Source: Burkholderiales bacterium
Lineage (GTDB): Bacteria > Pseudomonadota > Gammaproteobacteria > Burkholderiales > Usitatibacteraceae
Length of the DNA stretch: 7,304 nt
NCBI GenBank assembly: GCA_026786225.1
Contig: JAJAYN010000077.1
Coordinates: forward strand, 1-7,304
Direction of reading: 5' to 3'
The notes below the pieces were generated by a model. It was given only the letters and a program-made list of their open reading frames with translations, did not search any database and had not been told where the DNA came from. Each line of letters begins with the position of its first letter. The first letter of the stretch is position 1. The position numbers were made by a program, and so were the translations under genes. This document shows, piece by piece, positions 1 to 6,810 of this stretch.

Positions 1-152
1 ACGTTACAGTCACCGGGCCGATGGAAGGCTTCACCACATCGTCAATGAACAGCACGCAACAAAGCTCGGCTTTCAAGGACGATATTTCCGACGAAGAAAT
101 CCAGAGGGCAATTCTGGAAATCCAGGAAGCGATCAAGAAAGCGCCGAAGTAA
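1..152 (+). CDS. C-terminal fragment of unidentified protein (possible PP2C-type phosphatase end)
   Basis: An open frame enters from the left edge and ends at TAA 150-152, leaving 49 visible codons, so the 5' part is outside the window. The first residues read VTVTGP, followed by a Ser/Thr/Gln-rich stretch and a charged tail (DDISDEEIQRAILEIQEAIK) that looks like an amphipathic helix. The partial codon before VTV ends in AC, so it encodes Asn, Asp, His or Tyr. A preceding Asn would give the NVTV of the DNVT motif found near the end of PP2C-type Ser/Thr phosphatases. Such phosphatases commonly sit directly upstream of rph in Betaproteobacteria, which makes this the leading guess, but 49 residues cannot establish it. 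The 36-bp gap to rph on the same strand suggests co-transcription. Confidence 0.55.
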   Translation, partial: VTVTGPMEGFTTSSMNSTQQSSAFKDDISDEEIQRAILEIQEAIKKAPK

Positions 153-188
153 ATCCCGGCGATCAATTTTTACACCCCACGGAAATCC

Positions 189-908
189 ATGTCACGTTCA
201 TTCAATCGTACTGCCGATCAGCTGCGGCCTGTAGTCATCACCCGCCACTACACCAAGCACGCAGAAGGCTCAGTGCTCATTGCCATGGGCGACACCAAGG
301 TGCTCTGCACCGCCAGCATTGAAGAGCGCGTACCGCCGCACAAGAAGGGCTCGGGCGAAGGCTGGGTAACGGCAGAATATGGCATGCTGCCGCGCTCAAC
401 CAACACGCGCTCGGATCGCGAAGCCGCGCGCGGCAAACAAAGTGGTCGCACCCAGGAAATCCAGCGCCTAATTGGTCGCTCTCTGCGTTGCGTGGTCGAT
501 TTGAAAAAACTGGGCGAACGCCAGATCACGCTCGATTGCGATGTATTGCAAGCCGACGGCGGAACCCGTTGTGCGTCGATTACCGGCGCGTTTGTGGCGC
601 TGCAAGATGCGGTAACGATCTTGATGGGCAAGGGCCTGATCAAGGAAACGCCGATAACCGATTTCATCGCCGCGATATCCGTCGGCATCGGTGCCGATGG
701 GCCAATTCTGGATCTCGATTACATCGAGGACTCGACCGGCGAGACGGACATGAACGTGGTGATGACGGGCACCGGGAAATTTGTGGAAATTCAGGGGACA
801 GCGGAGGGCGTGCCATTTTCCCGGTCGGATATGGATGCGCTGGTGCGGTTGGCGGAGAGCGGGATTTCGACGCTGATTGGTGAGCAGAAGAAGGCCTTGG
901 GAACGTAA
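189..908 (+). CDS. rph: Ribonuclease PH (tRNA 3'-end phosphorolytic exonuclease)
   Basis: Encodes a complete 239-residue RNase PH, the usual length for the family. The enzyme uses inorganic phosphate to remove nucleotides from the 3' end of tRNA precursors and other RNAs, releasing nucleoside diphosphates, and acts in the cytoplasm as a ring-shaped hexamer. Visible hallmarks are the N-terminal ADQLRPV and RHYTKHAEGS blocks (residues 9-28), GWVTAEYGMLPRST (58-71), the phosphate-binding Arg87 in GRT and GGTR at 124-127, and the acidic block DLDYIEDS (175-182) followed by DMNVVMTG (187-194). The ATG start places ADQLRPV where homologues have it; only a weak GGAA (181-184) precedes it. All arginine codons read are CGN, none AGA or AGG. 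In many Betaproteobacteria rph is followed by rdgB and hemW, but here a convergent gene follows instead. Confidence 0.97.
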   Translation: MSRSFNRTADQLRPVVITRHYTKHAEGSVLIAMGDTKVLCTASIEERVPPHKKGSGEGWVTAEYGMLPRSTNTRSDREAARGKQSGRTQEIQRLIGRSLRCVVDLKKLGERQITLDCDVLQADGGTRCASITGAFVALQDAVTILMGKGLIKETPITDFIAAISVGIGADGPILDLDYIEDSTGETDMNVVMTGTGKFVEIQGTAEGVPFSRSDMDALVRLAESGISTLIGEQKKALGT

Positions 909-1115
909 AGCTGAACGCTGCTGGCAAACCTCGTGCCGCAAATTTTATCCGGCGCACGCGATGAGCGTATGGCCTGATTCTGCCGAAGCGCTTTGGCGCA
1001 AATTTCGAGCCAAAGTCATGTAGAACGAGTAAGGGCGCGCCATTCCGGGTAAATAATACGTGCGAAGCCGCGCCAGTGCTTGATCTTGTGATTTTATAGC
1101 GATTGGCACCTACCA

Positions 1116-1316
1116 CTACTTGATGAACTTGAGGGCGCGTCCGAGCGCGATCATCCCTGCAAAAAAGGCGACGCTCATCACCATTCCCAGAAAAACAGTC
1201 GCGAGCGCCTGGGGAATGCCGGACAAGCCCAGCGACGACGTACCCCACCAGGCGAGAAAAGTACCCGGAATGGCGGCACTGAAAATAGCAATAACGGATA
1301 GCAGATAGGATTTCAT
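1116..1316 (-). CDS. Small two-helix membrane protein of unknown function
   Basis: Encodes about 66 residues with two hydrophobic segments. The first begins right after the start (SYLLSVIAIFSAAIPGTFLAWWG); the second covers the C-terminal half (IPQALATVFLGMVMSVAFFAG) and ends in a basic tail, RALKFIK. This is a typical inner-membrane hairpin. No named family is recognised. The frame is open to an upstream ATG at 1400, which would add 28 hydrophilic residues (MTERHRLSGG...). I prefer the ATG at 1316 because it starts with a basic residue followed directly by the helix, although neither start has a convincing ribosome-binding site. The gene lies downstream of metH on the same strand (28 bp from the long start, 111 bp from the preferred one), so it may be expressed from the metH transcript. 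It is convergent with rph. Confidence 0.7.
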   Translation of the reverse strand: MKSYLLSVIAIFSAAIPGTFLAWWGTSSLGLSGIPQALATVFLGMVMSVAFFAGMIALGRALKFIK

Positions 1317-1427
1317 GTCTTTGGTTGTCACTTGCGTATGAACGTATCCACGACTGCCGTGGTTGACTTTGCCGCCTGACAATCGGTGTCGTTCAGTCAT
1401 TGTTCGATCTGCATTTCCGGTGAAAGT

Positions 1428-4400
1428 TTATAAATTTGGTGCAAGCCAACGTTCAGACATCGCAATATCCCAGCCCTTGCGCTGCGCATAATCGGCTAGC
1501 TGGTCGCGGTCAATCTTGCCGACGGCGAAATACTGGGACTGCGGATGCGAAAAATAGAACCCTGAAACTGCTGCCGTTGGCCACATCGCGAACGATTCCG
1601 TCAATGTAATGCCAGCATTGTCTGGCGCGTTCAACAACGCAAACAGCGGCCCTTTCTCGGTGTGCTCCGGGCAGGCAGGATAGCCGGGCGCGGGACGTAT
1701 CCCCATATATTTTTCGGCGATCATTTCACCGCTGTTCAATGCTTCATCTTTGGCATAGCCCCAGTATTCGCGCCGCACTTTCCAATGCAGGTGCTCGGCA
1801 AACGCTTCAGCCAGTCGATCCGCCAGCGCCTTGATCATGATGGCATTGTAGTCATCGTTGGCGACGGCATAGGCCTGCGCACGTTCCTCACAGCCGACAC
1901 CCGCCGTGACGGCAAACGCGCCAATGTAATCGGCAAGGCCGCTTGATTTTGGCGCAACAAAATCTGACAGGCACTGGTTGGCGTTGCCCGGCGGCTTTTC
2001 GTTTTGCTGGCGCAGATGGTGGAAAGTTTGTGTGACCGTCGTGCGCTCGATGTCGGCGTAGGCTTCAATCGAATCGCCAACGCGATTGGCTGGCCAGAAG
2101 CCGACGACACCGTTCGCAGTCAACCACTTTTCTGCCACGATCTGTTTCAGCATGATTTGGGCATTTGCAAACACTTCGCGGGCTGCCTCGCCCACAGTAG
2201 CGTCCTCCAGAATCTGCGGATATGTTCCCCACAAATCCCATGTTTGAAAGAATGGACCCCAATCGATAAAGGGCACCAACTCTTCGAGTGGATAGTTCGA
2301 CAGTGCCTTGGTGCCGACGAACGACGGCGCCGGCGGCTGATAATTTGACCAGTCAATTTTGGCCGCGTTATTGCGTGCGGCGGCGAGCGTGACGAGCTTC
2401 ACGCCCTTTTTATTTGCGTGTTGCTCGCGCACCTTCACGTAATCTGCGCGCACGCCCGCCACGTAGTTTTCCTTGAGGTCATCGGACAGGAGATTGCTGC
2501 AAACGCCCACCGCGCGCGACGCATCCGGCACCCATATAATCGGGCCGTGATAGAAAGGCTCGATTTTCACGGCGGTGTGTGTGCGCGACGTCGTCGCACC
2601 GCCGATCAGCAATGGAATTTTGAAACCGAGGCGCTCCATTTCCTTGGCCACATGGCTCATCTCTTCCAGCGAAGGCGTGATCAATCCGGACAGCCCGATG
2701 ATGTCGGCTTTCTCTTTGATGGCAGCATCGAGAATCCGCTCGCACGACACCATCACGCCAAGATCAACGACATCGTAGTTATTGCACTGCATGACCACGC
2801 CGACGATATTCTTGCCGATGTCGTGCACGTCGCCCTTCACAGTCGCCATCACGACTTTGCCCTTGGCTTTTGAATTCTCCGAGCCCATCAGGCGCTTTTC
2901 TTCTTCGATGAACGGGATCAGATGCGCGACTGCCTGCTTCATCACGCGCGCCGATTTCACCACCTGCGGCAGGAACATCTTGCCGGCGCCAAACAGGTCC
3001 CCGACCACGCCCATGCCGTCCATCAACGGGCCTTCGATCACGTTGATGGGACGGCCCCCAGCCGCCTTTATCTGCAAGCGTGATTCCTCGGTATCGACGA
3101 CGATGTATTCGGTGATGCCGCGCACCAGCGCGTGCGTAAGCCGCTTGCCGACCGGCTCATTGCGCCACGCCAGATCTTCAATCTGCTCCTTCTTTTGACC
3201 CTTGAAGCGGTCTGCAAATTCAACCAGACGCTCGGTCGCGTCATTACGGCGATTGAACAGCACGTCTTCAACGCATTCGAGCAACTCTTTCGGAATGTCG
3301 TCATACACACCCAGCTGGCCCGCATTGACGATACCCATCGTCATGCCGACTTTACCGACGTGATACAGGAACGCGGTGTGGATCGCTTCGCGCACCGGGT
3401 CATTACCGCGGAATGAGAACGATACGTTTGACACGCCGCCACTTACCTTTGCATACGGCAGATTCTTGCGTATCCATTCAGTCGCGCGAATGAAGTCCAT
3501 GCCGTAGTTGGCGTGTTCTTCAATACCGGTGGCGACAGCAAAAATATTTGGGTCGAAGATGATGTCCTCAGGCGGGAAACCGACTTCCTCGGTCAGAATT
3601 TTGTATGAGCGCGCGCAGATTTCAATCTTGCGCTCATAGCTGTCCGCCTGGCCCTTTTCGTCGAAGGCCATCACGATGGCGGCAGCCCCATAGCGGCGAC
3701 AGAGTTTTGCATGTTTGATGAACTCCGGAATGCCTTCCTTCATCGAGATCGAATTGACGATGGCCTTGCCCTGCACACATTTGAGGCCCGCCTCAATCAC
3801 ACTCCACTTCGAGCTATCGATCATGATCGGCACCCGCGAAATGTCAGGCTCGCTCCCGATCAGGTTCATGAACTTGGTCATGGCCGCCTGCGAGTCGAGC
3901 ATCGCTTCGTCCATGTTGATGTCAATCACCTGCGCGCCGCTTTCGACTTGCTGACGGGCAACGGCGAGCGCGGCATCGTAATCGCCATTCAGGATCAGCT
4001 TCGCAAATGCGCGCGAACCGGTCACATTGGTCCGCTCACCGACGTTCACGAACAATGAGTCATTGCCGATATTGACCGGCTCCAGACCGGACAGCCGCAA
4101 GCGCTTCTCGACTTCCGGTACGACACGTGGCGCGATGGGTGCGACGATTTCAGCGATGGCTTTGATATGCGCAGGTGTCGTACCGCAACAACCGCCGGTG
4201 ACATTGAGCCAGCCGCTGGTTGCCCACTCGCGAATGAACGCCGCCGTTTCGGACGGCAGCTCATCATATTCAGCCATCGCGTTGGGCAGCCCCGCATTCG
4301 GGTGCGCCGAGACGCGACAATCAGCAATGCGCGCCAGCTCTTCGATATGCGGACGCAACTCCTTTGCGCCCAGCGCGCAGTTGAAGCCAATTGAAATCGG

Positions 4401-5156
4401 ATTGGCGTGGCGTACCGAATTGTAAAAAGCCTCCACCACTTGTCCGGAAAGCGTGCGGCCGGATGCGTCGGTGATCGTGCCTGAAATCATGATCGGCGGG
4501 CGCAACTCTGGAGCAAGTTCGCGCGCATCAAACTCTTCTTCGATGGCAAAGATGGCCGCTTTGCTGTTGAGCGTGTCGAAAATAGTTTCAATCAGCAGGA
4601 TATCGGCACCGCCATCGATCAATCCGCGTGTGGCTTCGCGGTAGGCGTCCTTCACTTCATCGAAATTCACAGCGCGGAACCCCGGGTCGTTCACATCCGG
4701 TGACAGCGACAGCGTCCGGTTCATCGGCCCCAGTACGCCCGCGACAAATCGTGGTTGCAGTGGTGTCGCCAGCGTCTGTGCATCGGCGACTTCGCGCGCC
4801 AGCCTGGCACCCTCGAAATTCAACTCATAGGCCAGCGATTCCATGTGGTAATCCGCCATGGAAACGGTGGTGGAATTGAAGGTATTGGTCTCGAGAATGT
4901 CTGCGCCCGCCGCCAGATATTGGCCGTGTATTTCGCGGATCACCTGTGGCCGCGTTAACGTCAACAAATCGTTGTTGCCGCGCAGATCACTCTTCCACGA
5001 GGCGAAACGGTCACCCCGGTACTCGGACTCGGTCAAGCGGTAGCGCTGAATCATGGTGCCCATCGCACCGTCGAGCACGAGAATGCGTTGCGCCAGCGCG
5101 TTCATCAATGCACGGGTACGTGCCGGGCGGGTTGACGGTGGGTGAGAATGATCCAT
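1428..5156 (-). CDS. metH: Cobalamin-dependent methionine synthase (5-methyltetrahydrofolate-homocysteine methyltransferase)
   Basis: Transfers the methyl group of 5-methyltetrahydrofolate to homocysteine through B12, giving methionine and tetrahydrofolate in the cytoplasm. From the chosen start it has 1242 residues, close to the roughly 1227 of the E. coli enzyme, and all modules are present. The homocysteine-binding domain comes first, with zinc ligands Cys260 (NCALG) and Cys323-Cys324 (GGCCGTTP). The pterin-binding domain follows (SLFVNVGERTNVTGS near 367-381, PIMIDSSKW near 443-451). Next is the B12 module with cap (GPLMDGMGVVGDLFG) and the DVHDIG loop carrying the cobalt ligand His778. 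The AdoMet activation domain is last (RPAPGYPACPEHTEK near 1154-1168), ending WLAPNL. The frame is open upstream to 5303, but that extension crosses a terminator hairpin and has no homology. The ATG at 5156 has AGGAAG 10 nt upstream; the ATG at 5105 lacks an RBS. Confidence 0.97.
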   Translation of the reverse strand: MDHSHPPSTRPARTRALMNALAQRILVLDGAMGTMIQRYRLTESEYRGDRFASWKSDLRGNNDLLTLTRPQVIREIHGQYLAAGADILETNTFNSTTVSMADYHMESLAYELNFEGARLAREVADAQTLATPLQPRFVAGVLGPMNRTLSLSPDVNDPGFRAVNFDEVKDAYREATRGLIDGGADILLIETIFDTLNSKAAIFAIEEEFDARELAPELRPPIMISGTITDASGRTLSGQVVEAFYNSVRHANPISIGFNCALGAKELRPHIEELARIADCRVSAHPNAGLPNAMAEYDELPSETAAFIREWATSGWLNVTGGCCGTTPAHIKAIAEIVAPIAPRVVPEVEKRLRLSGLEPVNIGNDSLFVNVGERTNVTGSRAFAKLILNGDYDAALAVARQQVESGAQVIDINMDEAMLDSQAAMTKFMNLIGSEPDISRVPIMIDSSKWSVIEAGLKCVQGKAIVNSISMKEGIPEFIKHAKLCRRYGAAAIVMAFDEKGQADSYERKIEICARSYKILTEEVGFPPEDIIFDPNIFAVATGIEEHANYGMDFIRATEWIRKNLPYAKVSGGVSNVSFSFRGNDPVREAIHTAFLYHVGKVGMTMGIVNAGQLGVYDDIPKELLECVEDVLFNRRNDATERLVEFADRFKGQKKEQIEDLAWRNEPVGKRLTHALVRGITEYIVVDTEESRLQIKAAGGRPINVIEGPLMDGMGVVGDLFGAGKMFLPQVVKSARVMKQAVAHLIPFIEEEKRLMGSENSKAKGKVVMATVKGDVHDIGKNIVGVVMQCNNYDVVDLGVMVSCERILDAAIKEKADIIGLSGLITPSLEEMSHVAKEMERLGFKIPLLIGGATTSRTHTAVKIEPFYHGPIIWVPDASRAVGVCSNLLSDDLKENYVAGVRADYVKVREQHANKKGVKLVTLAAARNNAAKIDWSNYQPPAPSFVGTKALSNYPLEELVPFIDWGPFFQTWDLWGTYPQILEDATVGEAAREVFANAQIMLKQIVAEKWLTANGVVGFWPANRVGDSIEAYADIERTTVTQTFHHLRQQNEKPPGNANQCLSDFVAPKSSGLADYIGAFAVTAGVGCEERAQAYAVANDDYNAIMIKALADRLAEAFAEHLHWKVRREYWGYAKDEALNSGEMIAEKYMGIRPAPGYPACPEHTEKGPLFALLNAPDNAGITLTESFAMWPTAAVSGFYFSHPQSQYFAVGKIDRDQLADYAQRKGWDIAMSERWLAPNL

Positions 5157-5166
5157 AGGGTGACGA

Positions 5167-5172
5167 CTTCCT
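5167..5172 (-). promoter_or_regulatory. Ribosome-binding site supporting the metH start
   Basis: The minus strand reads AGGAAG ten bases before the ATG at 5156. It is the best Shine-Dalgarno match near any candidate metH start and is the main reason to prefer this ATG over the in-frame ones at 5303, 5225 and 5105. The spacing is slightly long, so the call is moderate. Confidence 0.55.
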
Positions 5173-5217
5173 GTTAAAGGTTTGCATCGCGACTCGACAT
5201 CTCGTATTGGTAAAATC

Positions 5218-5236
5218 GGATGCATCGAATGGATGC
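5218..5236. repeat. GGATGC direct repeat with overlapping GCATC/GATGC inverted repeat in the metH leader
   Basis: GGATGC occurs at 5218-5223 and again at 5231-5236. The same bases form an inverted repeat, GCATC (5222-5226) and GATGC (5232-5236), around a 5-base centre. A further GCATCG lies at 5184-5189. The cluster falls between the terminator and the metH start, where a promoter or operator is expected. It does not match the TGAA-N5-TTCA consensus of MetR. A regulatory role is only a guess. Confidence 0.25.
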
Positions 5237-5243
5237 CCAAAAC

Positions 5244-5285
5244 AAAAAAACCTGTCCGCCAATCGCCTTTGGCAAACAGGTTTTT
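5244..5285 (-). terminator. Intrinsic terminator between the amidohydrolase gene and metH
   Basis: On the minus strand five A residues lead into a 12-bp stem (CCTGTTTGCCAA pairing with TTGGCGGACAGG), with a six-base loop AGGCGA and a run of seven T after the stem. The two non-Watson-Crick positions are G-U wobbles in the minus-strand RNA but C/A mismatches in the plus-strand RNA, so the structure is tuned to minus-strand transcription. It lies about 105 bases past the amidohydrolase stop codon and 88 bases before the metH start. The simple role is to end the amidohydrolase transcript. A metH attenuator is possible but unsupported by any visible alternative pairing. Confidence 0.85.
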
Positions 5286-5389
5286 CGATCTGCAAAAAAT
5301 CACTGTTTCGCTTTAGCCGTATTCGGGATCTTTCGAACCCCGCGCCCGCAAAGTGAAGCAAATCGGCGCAAATCGTATTTTACGCCTGT

Positions 5390-6601
5390 TCAGGCATTTT
5401 TGGCATTGGCGTCCAGCCAATCAAGCGCCAATGCCGCCAACGATTTCACACCAACTTTCAAACCGCTTTCATCAACATAGAAGCGTGGGCTGTGGTTGGA
5501 GGGGGCGTGCTTGCAATCCTGATCGCGCGGCGTGCAACCGATGAAGAAAAACACGCCGGGTACTTCCTGCTGGTAAAAGGCGAAATCCTCGGCGCCGCAA
5601 GTTTTGGGGCAAACGCCCACGCTGGCTTCGGTCGCGATACGTCTTAACACGGGTACTGCCCAATTTGTGAGTGATTCGTCATTAACCGTCACCGGGTAGC
5701 CCTTAGCGATATGAACGTGTGCCTTGGCCCCACCGGACTCGGCGATCATGGTCGTGATCTTTTCAACGAATTGGTGAATTTCCTCGCGATGTTTTTCGTC
5801 AAAGGTGCGAATCGTGCCTTCCATCTTCGCTTCATCAGGAATGATATTGGAGCGATTGCCTGCCTGGAATGACCCAACTGTGACCACCGAGGGCTCTTCG
5901 GTGAGATTCATTTTTCGCGAGACGATGGTCTGCAACCCGAGCACCACCTGCGAACCGACCACGATGGGATCCACTCCGCTCCAGGGTTGCGCGCCGTGGG
6001 TCTGGTTACCGCGAATAAATATGCGAAATTGGTCGGCACTGGCCATGAGCGGGCCAACGCGATAGCCGATGGTATTGGTGTGCATTTTTGAGGTGATGTG
6101 CAGGCCAAAGATTGCCTCGACCTTCGGGTTTTGCATGCAGCCTTGTTCGATCATCAACTTTGCGCCGCCCTCTTCGCCGATCGGGGGCATTTCTTCAGCG
6201 GGCTGAAAAATGAATTTCACCGTACCGTGAATGTCATCGCGCATTTGCGAGAGCATTTCGGCCACGCCCATCAGGATAGCCACGTGGGTATCGTGCCCGC
6301 AGGCATGCATCACGCCCGCCTCGGCACCGTTCCAGATAGTGCGCACCACGCTTTTGAATGGCACATCGGTCTCTTCGATGACTGGTAGGCCGTCCATGTC
6401 GGCACGCAGCGCCACACATGGCCCGGGCTTCGCCCCCTTCAATACGCCAACGACGCCGGTATAAGCGACATTCTCTTTGACGTCATCGAAGCCGAGTTTC
6501 CGTAGATGCTCTGCAACGAGTTTTCCGGTACGAAATTCACGATTACCCAACTCAGGATTGGCGTGCAAGTCGCGCCGCCAGGCGATCACCTGATCATTCA
6601 A
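5390..6601 (-). CDS. M20-family metallo-amidohydrolase (N-acyl amino acid amidohydrolase / hippurate hydrolase-like)
   Basis: Encodes 403 residues from a TTG start. M20D-type enzymes use a two-metal centre to hydrolyse the amide bond of N-acyl amino acids or related conjugates; the substrate here cannot be read from sequence. Visible landmarks are AWRRDLHANPELGNRE near the N-terminus, VALRADMDGLP (63-73), metal ligands Cys101 and His103 in HACGHDTH, the catalytic and ligand pair Glu136-Glu137 in QPAEE, His168 in FGLH, and His370 in the C-terminal NHSPRF. The dimerisation lid domain lies between about 180 and 300. No signal peptide is seen. The start is doubtful: the TTG has no ribosome-binding site, while AAGGAG at 6670-6675 precedes an ATG at 6657 that is out of frame with the gene. 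The frame stays open upstream to TAA 6689-6691 and reads like coding sequence. A strong terminator follows the gene, and an insertion sequence abuts its 5' side. Confidence 0.93.
   Translation of the reverse strand: MNDQVIAWRRDLHANPELGNREFRTGKLVAEHLRKLGFDDVKENVAYTGVVGVLKGAKPGPCVALRADMDGLPVIEETDVPFKSVVRTIWNGAEAGVMHACGHDTHVAILMGVAEMLSQMRDDIHGTVKFIFQPAEEMPPIGEEGGAKLMIEQGCMQNPKVEAIFGLHITSKMHTNTIGYRVGPLMASADQFRIFIRGNQTHGAQPWSGVDPIVVGSQVVLGLQTIVSRKMNLTEEPSVVTVGSFQAGNRSNIIPDEAKMEGTIRTFDEKHREEIHQFVEKITTMIAESGGAKAHVHIAKGYPVTVNDESLTNWAVPVLRRIATEASVGVCPKTCGAEDFAFYQQEVPGVFFFIGCTPRDQDCKHAPSNHSPRFYVDESGLKVGVKSLAALALDWLDANAKNA
5402..5435. repeat. Perfect 10-bp inverted repeat inside the amidohydrolase 3' end
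   Basis: GGCATTGGCG (5402-5411) and CGCCAATGCC (5426-5435) are exact reverse complements separated by 14 bases. They lie within the last 15 or so codons of the amidohydrolase gene. The RNA could fold into a stable stem just before the stop codon, for instance as 3' end protection, or the repeat could be a chance result of Ala-rich codons. There is no T run of terminator type after it on the minus strand. Confidence 0.4.
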
Positions 6602-6669
6602 GCGATCTGCGTGTTGCGAAATGGCGGAATCTCGCGCCAGAAAAGCATCCGGGGCATTCGTGTTTTGCG

Positions 6670-6675
6670 CTCCTT
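6670..6675 (-). promoter_or_regulatory. Strong Shine-Dalgarno sequence upstream of the amidohydrolase
   Basis: The minus strand reads AAGGAG, an almost full anti-16S match. It is followed 12 bases later by an ATG at 6657-6655. That ATG opens a 19-codon frame (MPRMLFWREIPPFRNTQIA) whose TGA stop at 6600-6598 overlaps the TTG start of the amidohydrolase at 6601-6599. The site therefore either drives a coupled leader peptide or marks the true gene start if one base is missing from the sequence. Confidence 0.55.
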
Positions 6676-6703
6676 GGGGTGTGGCTAATTATCGCACCGC
6701 GTA

Positions 6704-6714
6704 CGTGAGCCGCC
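6704..6714. repeat. Left copy of an 11-bp inverted repeat flanking tnpA
   Basis: CGTGAGCCGCC here is matched exactly in inverted orientation at 7292-7302. The repeat overlaps the subterminal hairpins. IS200 elements normally lack true terminal inverted repeats, so the symmetry may simply reflect similar hairpins at both ends. Confidence 0.6.
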
Positions 6715-6731
6715 ACGGCTGCACGTGGCGG
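6710..6731 (+). repeat. Left-end hairpin of the IS200-type element
   Basis: CCGCCACG (6710-6717) pairs perfectly with CGTGGCGG (6724-6731) around a six-base loop GCTGCA. In this family TnpA binds hairpins near each end as single-stranded DNA. An alternative fold pairs AGCC (6708-6711) with GGCT (6717-6720). The assignment as the TnpA-binding hairpin is inferred from position. Confidence 0.6.
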
Positions 6732-6736
6732 GTCGC

Positions 6737-6742
6737 TATAAT
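6737..6742 (+). promoter_or_regulatory. Candidate -10 element for tnpA
   Basis: An exact TATAAT lies about 105 bases before the tnpA start, just inside the left-end hairpin. No recognisable -35 sits 16-18 bases upstream, where the sequence is GC-rich, and there is no extended TG motif. This would fit a weak promoter, as is usual for IS200 transposase genes. Confidence 0.4.
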
Positions 6743-6754
6743 TTAATGAGGTAA

Positions 6755-6775
6755 ACCCCCGGCTTTGCCGGGGGT
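6755..6775 (+). promoter_or_regulatory. GC-rich leader hairpin of the IS200-type element
   Basis: ACCCCCGGC and GCCGGGGGT form a perfect 9-bp stem with a TTT loop. Outer GAGG (6748-6751) and CCTC (6778-6781) can pair as well. The structure lies between the candidate promoter and the tnpA RBS. In characterised IS200 a leader stem-loop blocks transcription arriving from outside; this hairpin is placed for that role, but it lacks a following T run, so any terminator activity is uncertain. It could instead be part of the left-end DNA structure. Confidence 0.6.
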
Positions 6776-6810
6776 CTCCTCAAGGTTTGACCTTTACGAC
6801 GGTCACTGTG

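Noticed and set aside
468..941. Long minus-strand frame antisense to rph
   Set aside because: A shadow of the GC-rich rph codons with no RBS and no recognisable protein features; the same applies to long plus-strand frames opposite metH and the amidohydrolase.
982..997. Weak hairpin GCCGAA-GCGC-TTTGGC as an rph terminator
   Set aside because: Six pairs including a wobble and only a short broken T-rich stretch after it; not enough for a terminator call.
5318..5346. tRNA T-arm-like sequence (GGGGTTCGAAAGATCCC on the minus strand)
   Set aside because: The 5-bp stem and 7-base loop can be drawn, but the loop does not align as TTCRANN, and there is no acceptor stem, anticodon arm or CCA around it.
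5157..5389. Cobalamin or SAM/SAH riboswitch upstream of metH
   Set aside because: No B12-box-like, SAM or SAH riboswitch core was recognised; the only strong structure is the terminator hairpin.
5304..5389. Additional small gene between the amidohydrolase and metH
   Set aside because: No frame with a plausible start and RBS; frames crossing this stretch also cross the terminator.
5384..5395. GCCTG-TT-CAGGC palindrome overlapping the amidohydrolase stop codon
   Set aside because: Short, with its T run on the plus strand where no gene is being transcribed; probably incidental.
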